Program-made: the position numbers and the translations under genes | The notes under the pieces: generated by a model | Database searches by the model: none | Seen by the model: only the letters and a program-made list of their open reading frames with translations | Told to the model about the DNA's origin: nothing | Part shown: positions 1-8,802 of the stretch, piece after piece | Numbering within the stretch: the first letter of the stretch is position 1 | How the letters are laid out: every line of letters begins with the position of its first letter | Assembly (NCBI GenBank): GCA_024693025.1 | Contig: JAILLS010000086.1 | Coordinates: 1 to 38,319 of the forward strand | DNA: 38,319 nucleotides | Direction of reading: 5' to 3' | Origin: Succinivibrio sp. | GTDB lineage: Bacteria; Pseudomonadota; Gammaproteobacteria; Enterobacterales; Succinivibrionaceae

Positions 1-19
1 TGATTTAGTGAACCGAATA

Positions 20-139
20 CGCCTGGCGAAGATAGCGCTGTAGAACCACCTGTTCCCATGCCGAACACAGAAGTGAAATGCAGCTGCGCCGATGGTAGTG
101 CAACGTACGTTTGTGTGAGAGTAGGTCATTGCCAGGCAT
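20..139 (+). rRNA. rrf: 5S ribosomal RNA
   Basis: This 120-nt segment has the terminal helix of 5S rRNA: GCCTGGC at 21-27 pairs with GCCAGGC at 131-137. The conserved internal block CCATGCCGAACACAGAAGTG lies near 57-76, followed by the usual GATGGTAGTG element near 91-100. Length and ends match the E. coli 5S gene. It is followed directly by a terminator, so it is the last gene of an rrn operon whose 16S and 23S genes lie outside the window to the left. Confidence 0.95.
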
Positions 140-146
140 CCTTTTT

Positions 147-186
147 TAAAAACCGTAATACCGCGTGGTGTTACGGTTTTTTCGTT
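147..186 (+). terminator. rrn operon intrinsic terminator
   Basis: A nearly perfect hairpin follows the 5S gene. The arm at 148-162 pairs with 167-181 around a GCGT loop, and the stem is flanked by A and T runs on both sides. It is a textbook rho-independent terminator for the rrn operon, and the flanking A/T runs mean it could also work in the other direction. Confidence 0.9.
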
Positions 187-254
187 TATGCAATGGCGTG
201 AGCATTGATGTGGTTTTTGTTAAAATAGATTTAGTTTTTATTTAGGAGCTAGTG

Positions 255-1445
255 ATGCACAAGATTTCTTTACTGACTGGTGCGGCGGTTGTAGGTGCCC
301 TGCTGGTTTATGTGGGTGGTGTTTACTATACAGGGGCTGTGGTGGATGAACATTTAGAGAAGCTTCCTACCTATCTGCAGTCAGATCCTAATTTCAAAGT
401 CAGCCTTGAGGATTATGATTTAGCCTATATTCCTGAAGAAAATGGTTTCTTTAACAGTCATGGCGTGCTGCAGCTTACTTTAAAAGAAGATCAGAATCTC
501 AAGTTAAACCTGAAGCTTGATATCGTCAAAAAGTTCTTAACAGCTGTAATCAATTTTGATCTGCCTGATTTTTATGCTCAGCTCAACAAGCTTGACGATG
601 ATGAGCTGTTTGAGGGCATCAATACTGATACCATCAGGTCCTCTTCCTATTTTAAGGTTCATGCCCTGCCTGAAAGCTATGCCTTCCATTATGACTTAGG
701 CGGGGACTATCTCTTAAGTGCGCATAGGCCGCTCTCCGTGAATTTAGATGTATCTATTGAAGATGATCAGGCGTTTACCAGTGCCCTGGTGCTTAGAAAT
801 GTTTACACTAAGGATGACGAGGATCAGCCGTTTGAAATTGGACAGCTTGATTTCAAATCTGAATTTACCGGTCTTCCGCTGCCTCGTCGTATGGGATCAG
901 GATATCTGAATCTTGATGATCTTAATGTCTCAGGGGTGAGCATTGAGGATCTGGATTTCTCCTATGCTGCAGGAGAGCTCGATAAAAATGGGAATTTCCC
1001 GCTTAAGCTAGCCTTAGAGCTTGGCAAAGTGGACAACAAATTTGATGACGTCAAGCTGAAGCTTTTGCTCAAAAATCTGAATATTCATGATCTGGATGAG
1101 CTGGTGGGCAAGGATGAGCTTACCGACGAAGAGCAGAAAAAGCTGTTGAGCACGCTCAGAGAAGTTAAGGTTGATCAGTTTGATTTCAAATTACTGGCTG
1201 ATTCCCTTAATTTAATCAAGTTGCTCTCTGGTACAAAACTTGGCAAGAGCGAGGTCAACGTGCAGTTTAAAGGAGAGCTTGATCATGATGGTTCCTGCAC
1301 TGCAGAAGGTCTGAACGGCACCTTCAAGCTTGAGAGCGAAGAGGATTTCACCGGTGGCCGGCTAATTGCCGATCACGAGCGCTATAAAGCCGATATTGAG
1401 GTTAAAGCCGGCAAGATACTGGTCAATGGCCAGGAATTATTTTAG
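255..1445 (+). CDS. YdgA-like DUF945 family protein
   Basis: A 396-aa protein with one N-terminal membrane anchor or uncleaved signal (about residues 5-25). After it comes a motif like GGVYYTGAVVDEHLE, which resembles the start of E. coli YdgA (GGAWYTGKKIETHLE). The rest is a long, acidic, beta-rich segment without recognisable catalytic motifs, as is usual for DUF945. I chose the ATG at 255 because the AGGAG at 244-248 is then about 6 nt away; a GTG at 252 is also in frame. It is the first gene after the rrn terminator and lies 16 nt before the DegS-like protease gene, so the two are probably co-transcribed. DUF945 proteins are taken to be inner-membrane-anchored periplasmic proteins of unclear function. 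The family assignment is by similarity of layout and of the N-terminal motif. Confidence 0.7.
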   Translation: MHKISLLTGAAVVGALLVYVGGVYYTGAVVDEHLEKLPTYLQSDPNFKVSLEDYDLAYIPEENGFFNSHGVLQLTLKEDQNLKLNLKLDIVKKFLTAVINFDLPDFYAQLNKLDDDELFEGINTDTIRSSSYFKVHALPESYAFHYDLGGDYLLSAHRPLSVNLDVSIEDDQAFTSALVLRNVYTKDDEDQPFEIGQLDFKSEFTGLPLPRRMGSGYLNLDDLNVSGVSIEDLDFSYAAGELDKNGNFPLKLALELGKVDNKFDDVKLKLLLKNLNIHDLDELVGKDELTDEEQKKLLSTLREVKVDQFDFKLLADSLNLIKLLSGTKLGKSEVNVQFKGELDHDGSCTAEGLNGTFKLESEEDFTGGRLIADHERYKADIEVKAGKILVNGQELF

Positions 1446-1461
1446 GTCTTATCTTTAAGCT

Positions 1462-2559
1462 ATGAACAGGAAGAAGCTGTTAATTTCTTTAATCCCCATG
1501 CTGGTGGGGATTATTGTCGGAGTGGGAGTACTGCTGGTGGACCCTAACATCGGCAAAAACTTCGGTGAACGTCTGTACTCCACCAGTTTAAGAGTTGAGA
1601 GCTTCTATCATGCGGTGGCCCGCGCTGCACCGAGTGTGGTGAACATCTATGTGACCAATCTCAATAGTGATTACACCTCGCCTGCGGTGGATCTCGATGA
1701 TATTACCGCCAGCGCGTCCGGAGTCATTATGTCTACCAACGGCATCATAGTAACCAACTATCATGTGGTGCCGTCAGTCAATGCACCTAACAAGGCGGTG
1801 TGGGCTCAAACCCGCGAAGGCAAGATGTTTCAGGCTTTTATCGTAGGCTATGATCGGCGTACTGATATAGCCGTGCTTAAGGTTGAAGCAGAGGGCCTGC
1901 AGCCTATCAGCCTGAATAAGAGCTATGAACCTGAGGTTGGAGATGTGGTGCTGGCCATTGGCAATCCTAATAATCTTGGTCAGACGGTTACGCATGGCAT
2001 TATTTCTGCAATCGCCAGATCAGGTTCAGGCCTGCTCGGACGCGATCAGATGAATATTCGGGAAGGGCTGCAGGATTTAATTCAGACCGATGCGCCTATA
2101 AACAGCGGTAATTCGGGGGGCGCACTCATCAATACGGCAGGAGATCTGGTAGGGATCAATACCGCATCCTTCAACGGCTATCAGACCTATGGCATCGGTT
2201 TTGCGGTGCCTGCCAAGATGGTGATGGAGGTCACCAGTGAGATCATCCGTCATGGCCATGTGGTAAGAGGATATTTGGGGATTTCTGATGATGGAACCAC
2301 GCAGCTGCCCAATGGACGGGGACTGGGCGTCAAGGTGGGCTATATCGATCCTGAAGGACCGGCTTTTGGCCTGCTCTTTGTGGGAGATATCATTGAAACC
2401 GTGAATGAGCAGCGCATTACTTCCCTTAAGAGCCTGATCGCGATTATTTCGCAGAGCAAGCCGGGTACCGAGCTCGTCTTCAAGATCATCCGCGATGGTC
2501 TGGAGACCGAGGTTAAGGTCACCTTAATCGAGGATCGCACGAGTATCGATGAGAGCTAG
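1462..2559 (+). CDS. degS: DegS-type membrane-anchored serine endoprotease
   Basis: A 365-aa trypsin-like protease of the HtrA family. It has one transmembrane segment (about 6-26), a protease domain with catalytic triad His101 (TNYHVV), Asp135 (RRTDIAVLKV) and Ser218 (NSGNSGGAL), and a single C-terminal PDZ domain from about 270. One anchor and one PDZ domain, and a length near 355 aa, fit DegS rather than the two-PDZ DegP/DegQ. In relatives, DegS senses unfolded outer-membrane proteins through its PDZ domain and makes the first cut in the anti-sigma factor RseA, which releases sigma-E. The gene follows the DUF945 gene by 16 nt and meets the helicase gene tail to tail 2 bp away. No degQ or rse gene is present nearby. 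A short periplasmic HtrA protease with another substrate cannot be excluded. Confidence 0.85.
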   Translation: MNRKKLLISLIPMLVGIIVGVGVLLVDPNIGKNFGERLYSTSLRVESFYHAVARAAPSVVNIYVTNLNSDYTSPAVDLDDITASASGVIMSTNGIIVTNYHVVPSVNAPNKAVWAQTREGKMFQAFIVGYDRRTDIAVLKVEAEGLQPISLNKSYEPEVGDVVLAIGNPNNLGQTVTHGIISAIARSGSGLLGRDQMNIREGLQDLIQTDAPINSGNSGGALINTAGDLVGINTASFNGYQTYGIGFAVPAKMVMEVTSEIIRHGHVVRGYLGISDDGTTQLPNGRGLGVKVGYIDPEGPAFGLLFVGDIIETVNEQRITSLKSLIAIISQSKPGTELVFKIIRDGLETEVKVTLIEDRTSIDES

Positions 2560-2561
2560 GC

Positions 2562-4757
2562 TTATGCCCGAAGCTCGGGCTCAAGTTTGGCAATAAACTC
2601 AAGCGCTCCGTCCAGATCCAGCGCACTGCGTGCATAGCTGAGTCTTAACAGTTCAGGACTTAAGAATTCATCGTATTTGTCAATACAGAGCGAATACTGC
2701 TTAGGCACGAGATCGAGGCTCTGCAGAGTACTGTCATGCAGAATCTTCTGTACCGCCTCTTTCAGCGAATCACGCGAGGTGAAGCCCAGCTCGATATGTG
2801 AGCCCTGCTGCTGCCCTTTGATGGAATACTTGCGCAACAGTGCGATAATGGTGCGCATCACGCGATCCCCGCGCCAGGGGAAGAGCGCAAGTCCTGAAGG
2901 TCCTTCGACAAGACAGGTATGTTCAAGGTCAAAATGCCTGAAGACCAGGAGCGCATGCTGAAAATGCTCCCGGGCCTGCTTGTTCAGAAACGGCGGAATC
3001 TCTCCTTCCTGATAGAGCCTGAACATTTCCCTGCGCACCACATCGTGAATTTTGCCGCTGTTGCCGTTGATCGCCAGGGGCAGGGCTTCATGTGGATAGG
3101 GTTTTACCCCGATGATGCGCCGCTCATGGCTTAAAAACACGACTTTCCAGGCTTTGCCTGCAAAGAGAAAGGTGGTATCCAGCGGCAGATCCTCGGTCAG
3201 AGGAACCGTACCGATGTTCTTATGATCATGCTCAATGGTGTATTCATCCGGAGTTTTAAAAGAAGCATAAAAATTCCAGTTGGAGACCAGTTTTTCACCG
3301 GAGAGTCCCAGCGTCAGGGTTTTGTCATTGAGCTGTACGAGCAGATCTGCAGCTCCGAGAGATTTTAGAAACTGCATGAAGATCTTCTGATCGCAGAGAG
3401 AAAATGGTCCGGTGTGGCAGAGCAGTTCCCAGAGCTGCTTGGCTGAGGCACTGCCTAGTGAGGCAATGACCGAGAGCGTCTGCTGTACTAGAGTTGAAAA
3501 GGCAAATTCATGCTCCTGAGGCGGCTCATACCAGTGTTTAAGCAGCAGCTTGACCATGGCCACGGCCAGGACCGTGTCCTCGGCAAGTTCATCCCTTAAG
3601 TGACTCTGCAGGGCATTTTCCTGTGAGATAAACAGTCTTAAGACGGCACTGTGATCGCGGCGCCCGGAGCGTCCTAATCTCTGTCTTAACGAGGAGACCG
3701 AAGAGGGCGGAGCGACCTGGGCTATGGAGTGCAGTTCACTGATATCAATGCCCAGCTCCAAGGTTGCGGTACAGATGGCGGTGGTGGGCAGACGTCCGTC
3801 TATCAGGCGCTGCTCCAGACTTTCTCTTAAGTCTTTAGCCAGCGAGCCATGATGAGGGAAAAATTCATTGGGCACATGGGCGGCCGCGGCCTGACGCTGC
3901 AGGAGAGTGGCCAAATGCTCGGTCTGCGCGCGTGAATTGCAGAACACCAGATTGGTACTGCCGCGCAGGAGGCGGAAGATATCCGCGGCAATGTCATGCA
4001 TGTCTCTGGAGAAGGCCCCGTCTGCCTCGTCTGCATGCTCTGCGTCTTTTTCATAGCCGCGGATCTGGACCTTGAGCACATCCTGCTTGCCGCAGGGATC
4101 CTTGATGATCAGGGCATTGGGGGTGCAGTTAGGGCGCAGATAGGCAATCACCCCGTCATCCTCGGCAAAGGTTGCAGACAGCGCAATGCGGGGGATGCGG
4201 CGGCAGCACAGATTATCGAGACGATGCAGCTGTGACTGCAGCTGATAGCCGCGCTGACTGCCCATAAAGACATGAAATTCATCAATGATTACATAAGCTA
4301 AATGGGTAAAATCCTCTTTTAGCCAGCTGAGATGATGAATAAGCAGAGATTCTAAAGACTCAGGAGTTGTCAGGACTATCCCTTCAGGATGACGTAGCAG
4401 CTTTTCCTTGCGTCCTACATCGATGTCTCCATGCCAGGGAGTAACCGGCAGCTGCAGCTCGGCGGTCAGCTCCGTGAGCCTACGGTACTGATCGTTGATT
4501 AAGGCTTTGAGCGGACTGATGTAGAGCAGGCGCACCCCAGACTGGGGATTAGCCACAATGGCAGATAGGGCAGGCAGAAAGGCTGCCTCGGTTTTTCCGC
4601 TGGCAGTCGAGGCGGAGATAATAATATCCTGCTGCTGTTTGAGAATAGGCCTGAGGGCAGCTTTCTGCAGGGGATTAAGATCATGCCAGCCTTTTTTATA
4701 GATCCATTTCTGCAGTGGCTTTGCTAGAAGTTCACCGCTCTGTTCTGCCTCTGCCAT
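2562..4757 (-). CDS. Lhr/BrxH-like superfamily 2 DEAD/DEAH-box helicase
   Basis: A 731-aa protein with a full set of SF2 helicase motifs: motif I ASTASGKTEAA (Lys55), motif II DEFH (159-162), motif III SAT (194-196), motif IV VFCNSR (271-276), motif V ATLELGIDI (331-339) and motif VI QRLGRSGRR (359-367). The core is of the Lhr type, followed by about 350 residues of C-terminal region without motifs I can name. At 731 aa it is about half the length of E. coli Lhr and closer to the helicases BrxHI/BrxHII of BREX phage-defence loci. It lies 42 nt downstream of the DUF2791 ATPase gene on the same strand, so the two probably form one operon. The BREX link comes from that pairing; no methylase, PglZ or BrxC is present. 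It should translocate on nucleic acid using ATP; the substrate is unknown. Confidence 0.75.
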   Translation of the reverse strand: MAEAEQSGELLAKPLQKWIYKKGWHDLNPLQKAALRPILKQQQDIIISASTASGKTEAAFLPALSAIVANPQSGVRLLYISPLKALINDQYRRLTELTAELQLPVTPWHGDIDVGRKEKLLRHPEGIVLTTPESLESLLIHHLSWLKEDFTHLAYVIIDEFHVFMGSQRGYQLQSQLHRLDNLCCRRIPRIALSATFAEDDGVIAYLRPNCTPNALIIKDPCGKQDVLKVQIRGYEKDAEHADEADGAFSRDMHDIAADIFRLLRGSTNLVFCNSRAQTEHLATLLQRQAAAAHVPNEFFPHHGSLAKDLRESLEQRLIDGRLPTTAICTATLELGIDISELHSIAQVAPPSSVSSLRQRLGRSGRRDHSAVLRLFISQENALQSHLRDELAEDTVLAVAMVKLLLKHWYEPPQEHEFAFSTLVQQTLSVIASLGSASAKQLWELLCHTGPFSLCDQKIFMQFLKSLGAADLLVQLNDKTLTLGLSGEKLVSNWNFYASFKTPDEYTIEHDHKNIGTVPLTEDLPLDTTFLFAGKAWKVVFLSHERRIIGVKPYPHEALPLAINGNSGKIHDVVRREMFRLYQEGEIPPFLNKQAREHFQHALLVFRHFDLEHTCLVEGPSGLALFPWRGDRVMRTIIALLRKYSIKGQQQGSHIELGFTSRDSLKEAVQKILHDSTLQSLDLVPKQYSLCIDKYDEFLSPELLRLSYARSALDLDGALEFIAKLEPELRA

Positions 4758-4799
4758 AACACGCTGCCTTATCGGTTGAAGGACTACTCACAGGTCCGG

Positions 4800-6128
4800 T
4801 TAAAGGGTAAAAGAGGTGAGCTCATCATCCTCGGCACTGTCCTGAGCCTGATTCTTGTGATCCGCAACCGTGACCAGGGCGTTTTCATCCCTCTCAACCG
4901 CCACTTCTACCTTGTTGACCAGAGAATCCCACTGGATATCAGGGTTCTGTTCCAGCACGGAGAGCAGATCCACAAAGGCTTTGATGGTATTGCGCGGGGT
5001 GCGGAAATAGGCCTCACCGATATTCTGACTGCAGTGCTGCAAAAAGGCCGTAATGGCTTCATCAGGGACTAGATATTTCTTTTCATCGCCATTGGCAAAT
5101 ACCCTGCGGATATTGCAGAGCAGGACAAACAGTTCCTCAGGAGCAAGGTTATTGAGGGTGAGGATCGGACTATGGTAGTCAGTGACATTGGCAATCTGGG
5201 CAAAGGAGTTTTCCGCCAGACGGGAATGCAGGGCCTCATAGCTGTACAGACCCTTGCGCTGATCGAGCAGAAACTCCGGCGTGCCGCCAAGCAGGAAGCC
5301 CAGATGCTCAGCCGAGCCCTGCAGACAGTCGTTGAGAATGCGCAGGATCTGCTCATAGTTGGCGCTTCTGGCTCGCATCGAAGGCAGCTTGTAGAGATTG
5401 ACCACCTCATCAAGATTCACCACAAGACCTTTGTAGCCTGCCTGTGTGACAAAGCGGGAGAGCAGTTTGAGATAATCATAGACATTGTTGTCATCCACAA
5501 TCGAGCGTACGTTGAGATCGCGCCGTGCCTCGGTTTTGGTGGAATACTCGCCGCGCAGATAGCGTACTACGCAGTTTTTGAGATCTTCATTGTCGGTACT
5601 ATAGGCTCGCCAGTAAGCTGCTATAACTTCGGCAAAATCATAGCCGTTGACGAGCTCAGAGAGCGAATTGAGCTGATCTTTGATTACGCGCTCCACCTCA
5701 ACTCCCTGCTGTTCTGCCACGCGGCGCTGCTCAGTAATGAATTTTTCCACTAAAGGGATCATGGCATTGCCTTCAGGATGAGCGCGCGTGGAGAGATTGC
5801 GGGTCAGTTCCTTGTAGAGACTGCGGGCTTGACCGCTTGAGGCAAATAAGCGTTTGTCAGGAGAAAGATCGGCATTGAGCACGACGAGATTCTTTTCAAG
5901 AGCGATGTAACGGATGAGCTGCAGAAAGAAGCTTTTGCCGGCACCGAAATCACCGATAATGATGCGAAAAGCGCTGCCGCCCTGACAGATGTTGTCCAGA
6001 TCCTCAATTAGGGCTTTGACTTCATTGACGCGGCCAACCTGAATATGTTCAAGTCCGATGCGCGGCGTAACGCCAGCTCGTAAAGACTGAATAATTGCGG
6101 TACGTTCACGTGGTTTTATTCCTGACAT
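4800..6128 (-). CDS. DUF2791/BrxD-like P-loop ATPase
   Basis: A 442-aa ATPase. The N-terminal block (RAGVTPRIGLEHIQVGR, then GGSAFRIIIGDFGAGKSFF) and the segment NADLSPDKRL with LTRNLSTRAHPEG are the signature of the DUF2791 family, which includes BrxD of BREX systems. Walker A is GDFGAGKS (Lys65), Walker B is LVVNLDE (Asp240, Glu241), and a sensor-like LLGGTPEFLLD follows. I took the ATG at 6128, six codons inside a longer TTG-started frame reaching 6146, because it is preceded by GGGGA at 6 nt and matches the usual family start. A strong promoter lies just upstream. It is the first gene of a two-gene unit with the Lhr-like helicase. In BREX types 2 and 3, BrxD occurs with such a helicase. 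Here the pair stands alone, so a defence or genome-maintenance role is inferred only. Confidence 0.8.
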   Translation of the reverse strand: MSGIKPRERTAIIQSLRAGVTPRIGLEHIQVGRVNEVKALIEDLDNICQGGSAFRIIIGDFGAGKSFFLQLIRYIALEKNLVVLNADLSPDKRLFASSGQARSLYKELTRNLSTRAHPEGNAMIPLVEKFITEQRRVAEQQGVEVERVIKDQLNSLSELVNGYDFAEVIAAYWRAYSTDNEDLKNCVVRYLRGEYSTKTEARRDLNVRSIVDDNNVYDYLKLLSRFVTQAGYKGLVVNLDEVVNLYKLPSMRARSANYEQILRILNDCLQGSAEHLGFLLGGTPEFLLDQRKGLYSYEALHSRLAENSFAQIANVTDYHSPILTLNNLAPEELFVLLCNIRRVFANGDEKKYLVPDEAITAFLQHCSQNIGEAYFRTPRNTIKAFVDLLSVLEQNPDIQWDSLVNKVEVAVERDENALVTVADHKNQAQDSAEDDELTSFTL

Positions 6129-6168
6129 CTTAGATCCCCATACCAATTCACGCTGTCTTTATATTTTC

Positions 6169-6197
6169 ATTATATATTGCATTATCTTGAAGTTCAA
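6169..6197 (-). promoter_or_regulatory. Sigma-70 promoter of the ATPase-helicase pair
   Basis: On the minus strand, TTGAAC (6192-6197) and TATAAT (6169-6174) are separated by exactly 17 nt. This is five of six and six of six matches to the sigma-70 consensus with ideal spacing. Transcription would start near 6162, giving a leader of about 35 nt to the ATG at 6128. Confidence 0.7.
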
Positions 6198-6333
6198 AAG
6201 GATATTAACTGCGCGGGATGATGTGGTGCAAATTATTAGATCTAGGTAAAAAGAAAGGCGGTGCTTAAACATCAGTCAGCACACCTAGCTGGAGCAGAAT
6301 ATGGCGCCAGCTAAGCGCTGTCATGAGCATGAT

Positions 6334-7221
6334 TTAACGTCTTACGCCGGTGACGATGGCCCAGCCGGCACGGTCGGCGCTTTTTTCCACAATAAAGTCC
6401 TTTTCGTAGCACTGCATGATCTCTTCTGCCTGCTCGGTGAGGATCCCCGAAAGCGCCAGTCTGCCGCCCTGCTTGGTCAGAGTTGCGATCTGCGGCTCCA
6501 GAAAAATGAGCGGACCGGTCAGGATGTTGGCCACACAGATATCAAAGGGCTCGAGCTTGAGATCCGGACCGCCCAGCTTGAGCTGCAGCTGTCCCTTGAC
6601 TCCGTTGCGCTCGGCGTTTTCCTCCGAGGCGATCATGGCCTGATCATCAACATCCACGCCATAGACACTCATGGCCCCCAGCTTCAGCGCAGCGATCCCG
6701 AGGATACCTGAGCCGCAGCCGAAATCCAGCACGCGTTTATCGTCAAGCTTGAGACTGTCCAGCCATTCTAGGCACATGGCCGTGGTAGGATGGGTACCCG
6801 TCCCGAAGGCAAGACCGGGATCGAGTTTAATCACTGCCGCATCAGGCTCCGTGACCTCAAGCCAGGTAGGGCAGACCCACAGATGTCTGCCGAATTTCAT
6901 CGGCTTGAACTGATCCATCCAGGCTCTGATCCAGTTTTTATCCTCAAGGCGAACTTTGGCAATAGGGGTCATAAAGCCAAATTCGCGCCGCAGCTGCTCG
7001 ACCACCGGATCGGCATTGAAGCCCTGCTCGTAGAGACCTGTCACCTCGGTATTAGGCCACAGACGCATCTGTCCGACCTCAGGCTCATAGATCGCATCAT
7101 CCTGAGTATCCTGATAGGTGACGGCCAGGGCCCCGGTTTTTTCTAAAAATTCTGTAACTTTTGCGGCTGTTTCGTTATCCGTAACGACCTTGATTTGGAT
7201 CCAGTCGGTATTATTGTCCAT
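6334..7221 (-). CDS. prmA: Ribosomal protein L11 methyltransferase
   Basis: A 295-aa protein, close to the 293 aa of E. coli PrmA. It has the small N-terminal L11-binding domain (about 1-60), the linker region ending in LDPGLAFGTGTHPTT (133-147), the S-adenosylmethionine-binding motif LDFGCGSGILG (165-175) and the catalytic-domain motif VANILTGPL (230-238). PrmA trimethylates lysines and the N-terminus of ribosomal protein L11 in the cytoplasm. In many gammaproteobacteria it lies beside panF or before dusB-fis. Here its neighbours are a degenerate PTS-like membrane gene upstream and the ATPase gene downstream. The gene has its own ATG at 7221. Confidence 0.95.
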   Translation of the reverse strand: MDNNTDWIQIKVVTDNETAAKVTEFLEKTGALAVTYQDTQDDAIYEPEVGQMRLWPNTEVTGLYEQGFNADPVVEQLRREFGFMTPIAKVRLEDKNWIRAWMDQFKPMKFGRHLWVCPTWLEVTEPDAAVIKLDPGLAFGTGTHPTTAMCLEWLDSLKLDDKRVLDFGCGSGILGIAALKLGAMSVYGVDVDDQAMIASEENAERNGVKGQLQLKLGGPDLKLEPFDICVANILTGPLIFLEPQIATLTKQGGRLALSGILTEQAEEIMQCYEKDFIVEKSADRAGWAIVTGVRR

Positions 7222-7268
7222 GTTCTAACGGTTAGCTGTCCGTCCTCCAAAACTTGATCTGAGTTGAT

Positions 7269-8690
7269 TTATTTGATTAAAAACGGTTGAGAGAGCGGAA
7301 TTTCCTGTCCCTCTCCAATCTGAGCATCCGCCAGCAGGCGGGTCAGACGCTGCTCTATGGTATAGCAGTTTGCGCCTAAATGACACAGAAATAAATTATG
7401 CTGCCGGTCGTACTGTACCTTTTTAAGACAGATCTGCCCTAAGGCAGCGCTGGAAACTCTCTGATAGTTCAGTACTTTGAGTAAGAGAAGCGAGCCCTGG
7501 CGATTGACATGCTTTAAATTGCTCAGTCCGCCTATCGAGCGCAGCAGGGCAATGACCTGCAGGTCGGGCAGACTTTTTGAATTGACTCTGAAGCCTGAGG
7601 CATTATCCCGAATATGCCGGCTTAAGCGCTGACGGTGATGGTTCTGCATCAGCGTCAGAGCACAGACTATGAGAACCGGAGCTAAGGCGGCGCAGAGGCA
7701 GAGCATCAGATAGTCATGCCCGAGCAGGGCAAAATGAGGCAGATTCAGTCTTAAATCAGGCTGATAGAGTTCACTTAAGTTTGCAAGACTGTCAAGCTGC
7801 AGATTGCGGCTGAGCAGGAACAGGGCGCAGGAGGTGAGCAGCAGGGCACTGAAGGAGCCTGGAAAGAAGAGCAGCATAATGGCCATCTCCATGGATACAC
7901 ACATGCCCACATGCGAGGTGATCAGGGTAATCAGCCCCAAGAAGGTCAGCAGTGCCTGCAGCCAGCCTTTGACAAAACAGGCGCGCATCCACATAATGCA
8001 GGGCAGGGCTATGAGATTAGAGAGCACCACGGCATTGATGATGGCAGACATGTTGGCCGCATCCGTCTGCTCCAGATTTCTGATCTCCAGCGCTACCTGA
8101 AAGCCCATGCTCTGCAGCAGGAGATAGGCAGGGGCAAGCACGACACTCAGCGCAGATTCAATGAAATTGGCGGTGATGAGATGGTAGATAAAGAGCTCGA
8201 GCTGACGTGAAATGATCAGCAGGGTGGCAAAGACAATGCCCGGCAGAGCAAATGCGCTCATGCCCAGCCATAGGATCTTGAGCGGATGCTGCTCATTAGG
8301 ATAAAATTGCCCTATTCTGACCGGACGGGGCAGAAAGACAATGCATGAGGTCAGCGCAGCAATAATACAGGCGGTGGAGCAGATAAACTCAAGTTTCAGG
8401 TAGTTTTGGGCCAGAAAAAACAGCCAGGTATAGTTGAGACTGACTGTAAACAGCTGCAGTGTACGCGAGATCGCAGGGATGAGCAGTGCCGCCGTCAGCG
8501 TAAAGCAGAGCGGAAAACAGAAATCGCCGAGATTATGTGCATACAGGGCAAACCCCTCCGAAAAGAGTACCTCACCGAAGGTGGGGGAGAAGGCATAGGT
8601 ACACAGGGCGGTCAAAACCAGCGGGATCAGCAGCATCAAACTGCGCTGCTGATAGCGATATCTTTGTAAGGTGCGCAAAGAGAGCTCCAC
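7269..8690 (-). CDS. Degenerate PtsG-like PTS IICB membrane protein, probably non-catalytic
   Basis: A 473-aa membrane protein with about ten hydrophobic segments in residues 18-345 and a soluble tail of about 100 residues. Length and layout equal those of glucose-type PTS permeases (E. coli PtsG, 477 aa: IIC then IIB). Local matches by eye: the start LQRYRYQQRSLMLLIPL; residues 176-202 (FIES through GFQVALE) against the PtsG FIER through PFQMQIGE stretch; residues 257-278 against LTGITEPIEFSFMF; and the tail LLRSIGGLSNLKHV against FGGKENITNLDAC. The key residues are gone: GITEP becomes CVSMEM, and the IIB phosphocysteine position is occupied by about Gln398. It therefore probably cannot phosphorylate sugar. 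The start is a GTG at 8690 without a clear ribosome binding site. The reading frame is intact, which argues for a retained, altered function. It could instead be an unrelated membrane family. Confidence 0.55.
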   Translation of the reverse strand: MELSLRTLQRYRYQQRSLMLLIPLVLTALCTYAFSPTFGEVLFSEGFALYAHNLGDFCFPLCFTLTAALLIPAISRTLQLFTVSLNYTWLFFLAQNYLKLEFICSTACIIAALTSCIVFLPRPVRIGQFYPNEQHPLKILWLGMSAFALPGIVFATLLIISRQLELFIYHLITANFIESALSVVLAPAYLLLQSMGFQVALEIRNLEQTDAANMSAIINAVVLSNLIALPCIMWMRACFVKGWLQALLTFLGLITLITSHVGMCVSMEMAIMLLFFPGSFSALLLTSCALFLLSRNLQLDSLANLSELYQPDLRLNLPHFALLGHDYLMLCLCAALAPVLIVCALTLMQNHHRQRLSRHIRDNASGFRVNSKSLPDLQVIALLRSIGGLSNLKHVNRQGSLLLLKVLNYQRVSSAALGQICLKKVQYDRQHNLFLCHLGANCYTIEQRLTRLLADAQIGEGQEIPLSQPFLIK

Positions 8691-8802
8691 ATCTAAAATT
8701 TGCTTAATTTTAGCAAAGGCGCCAGGTCAATAGCAAAAAAATAACAGGGAGAGCGGTGTTAGCGCCCCTGCCTTGAAAGGGCGGCTAGCATCCGGATTGA
8801 GT

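Noticed and set aside
5172..5753. A 193-codon plus-strand frame within the DUF2791 ATPase gene
   Set aside because: It is antisense to a strongly supported gene and shows no family motif.
2562..6128. A complete BREX system
   Set aside because: Only the ATPase and helicase types are present; no methylase, PglZ phosphatase, BrxC, BrxA or BrxB gene lies within the window.
6301..6711. A plus-strand frame of 136 codons over the 3' half of prmA
   Set aside because: It lies antisense to a gene with full PrmA motifs, has no ribosome binding site and looks like a shadow frame.
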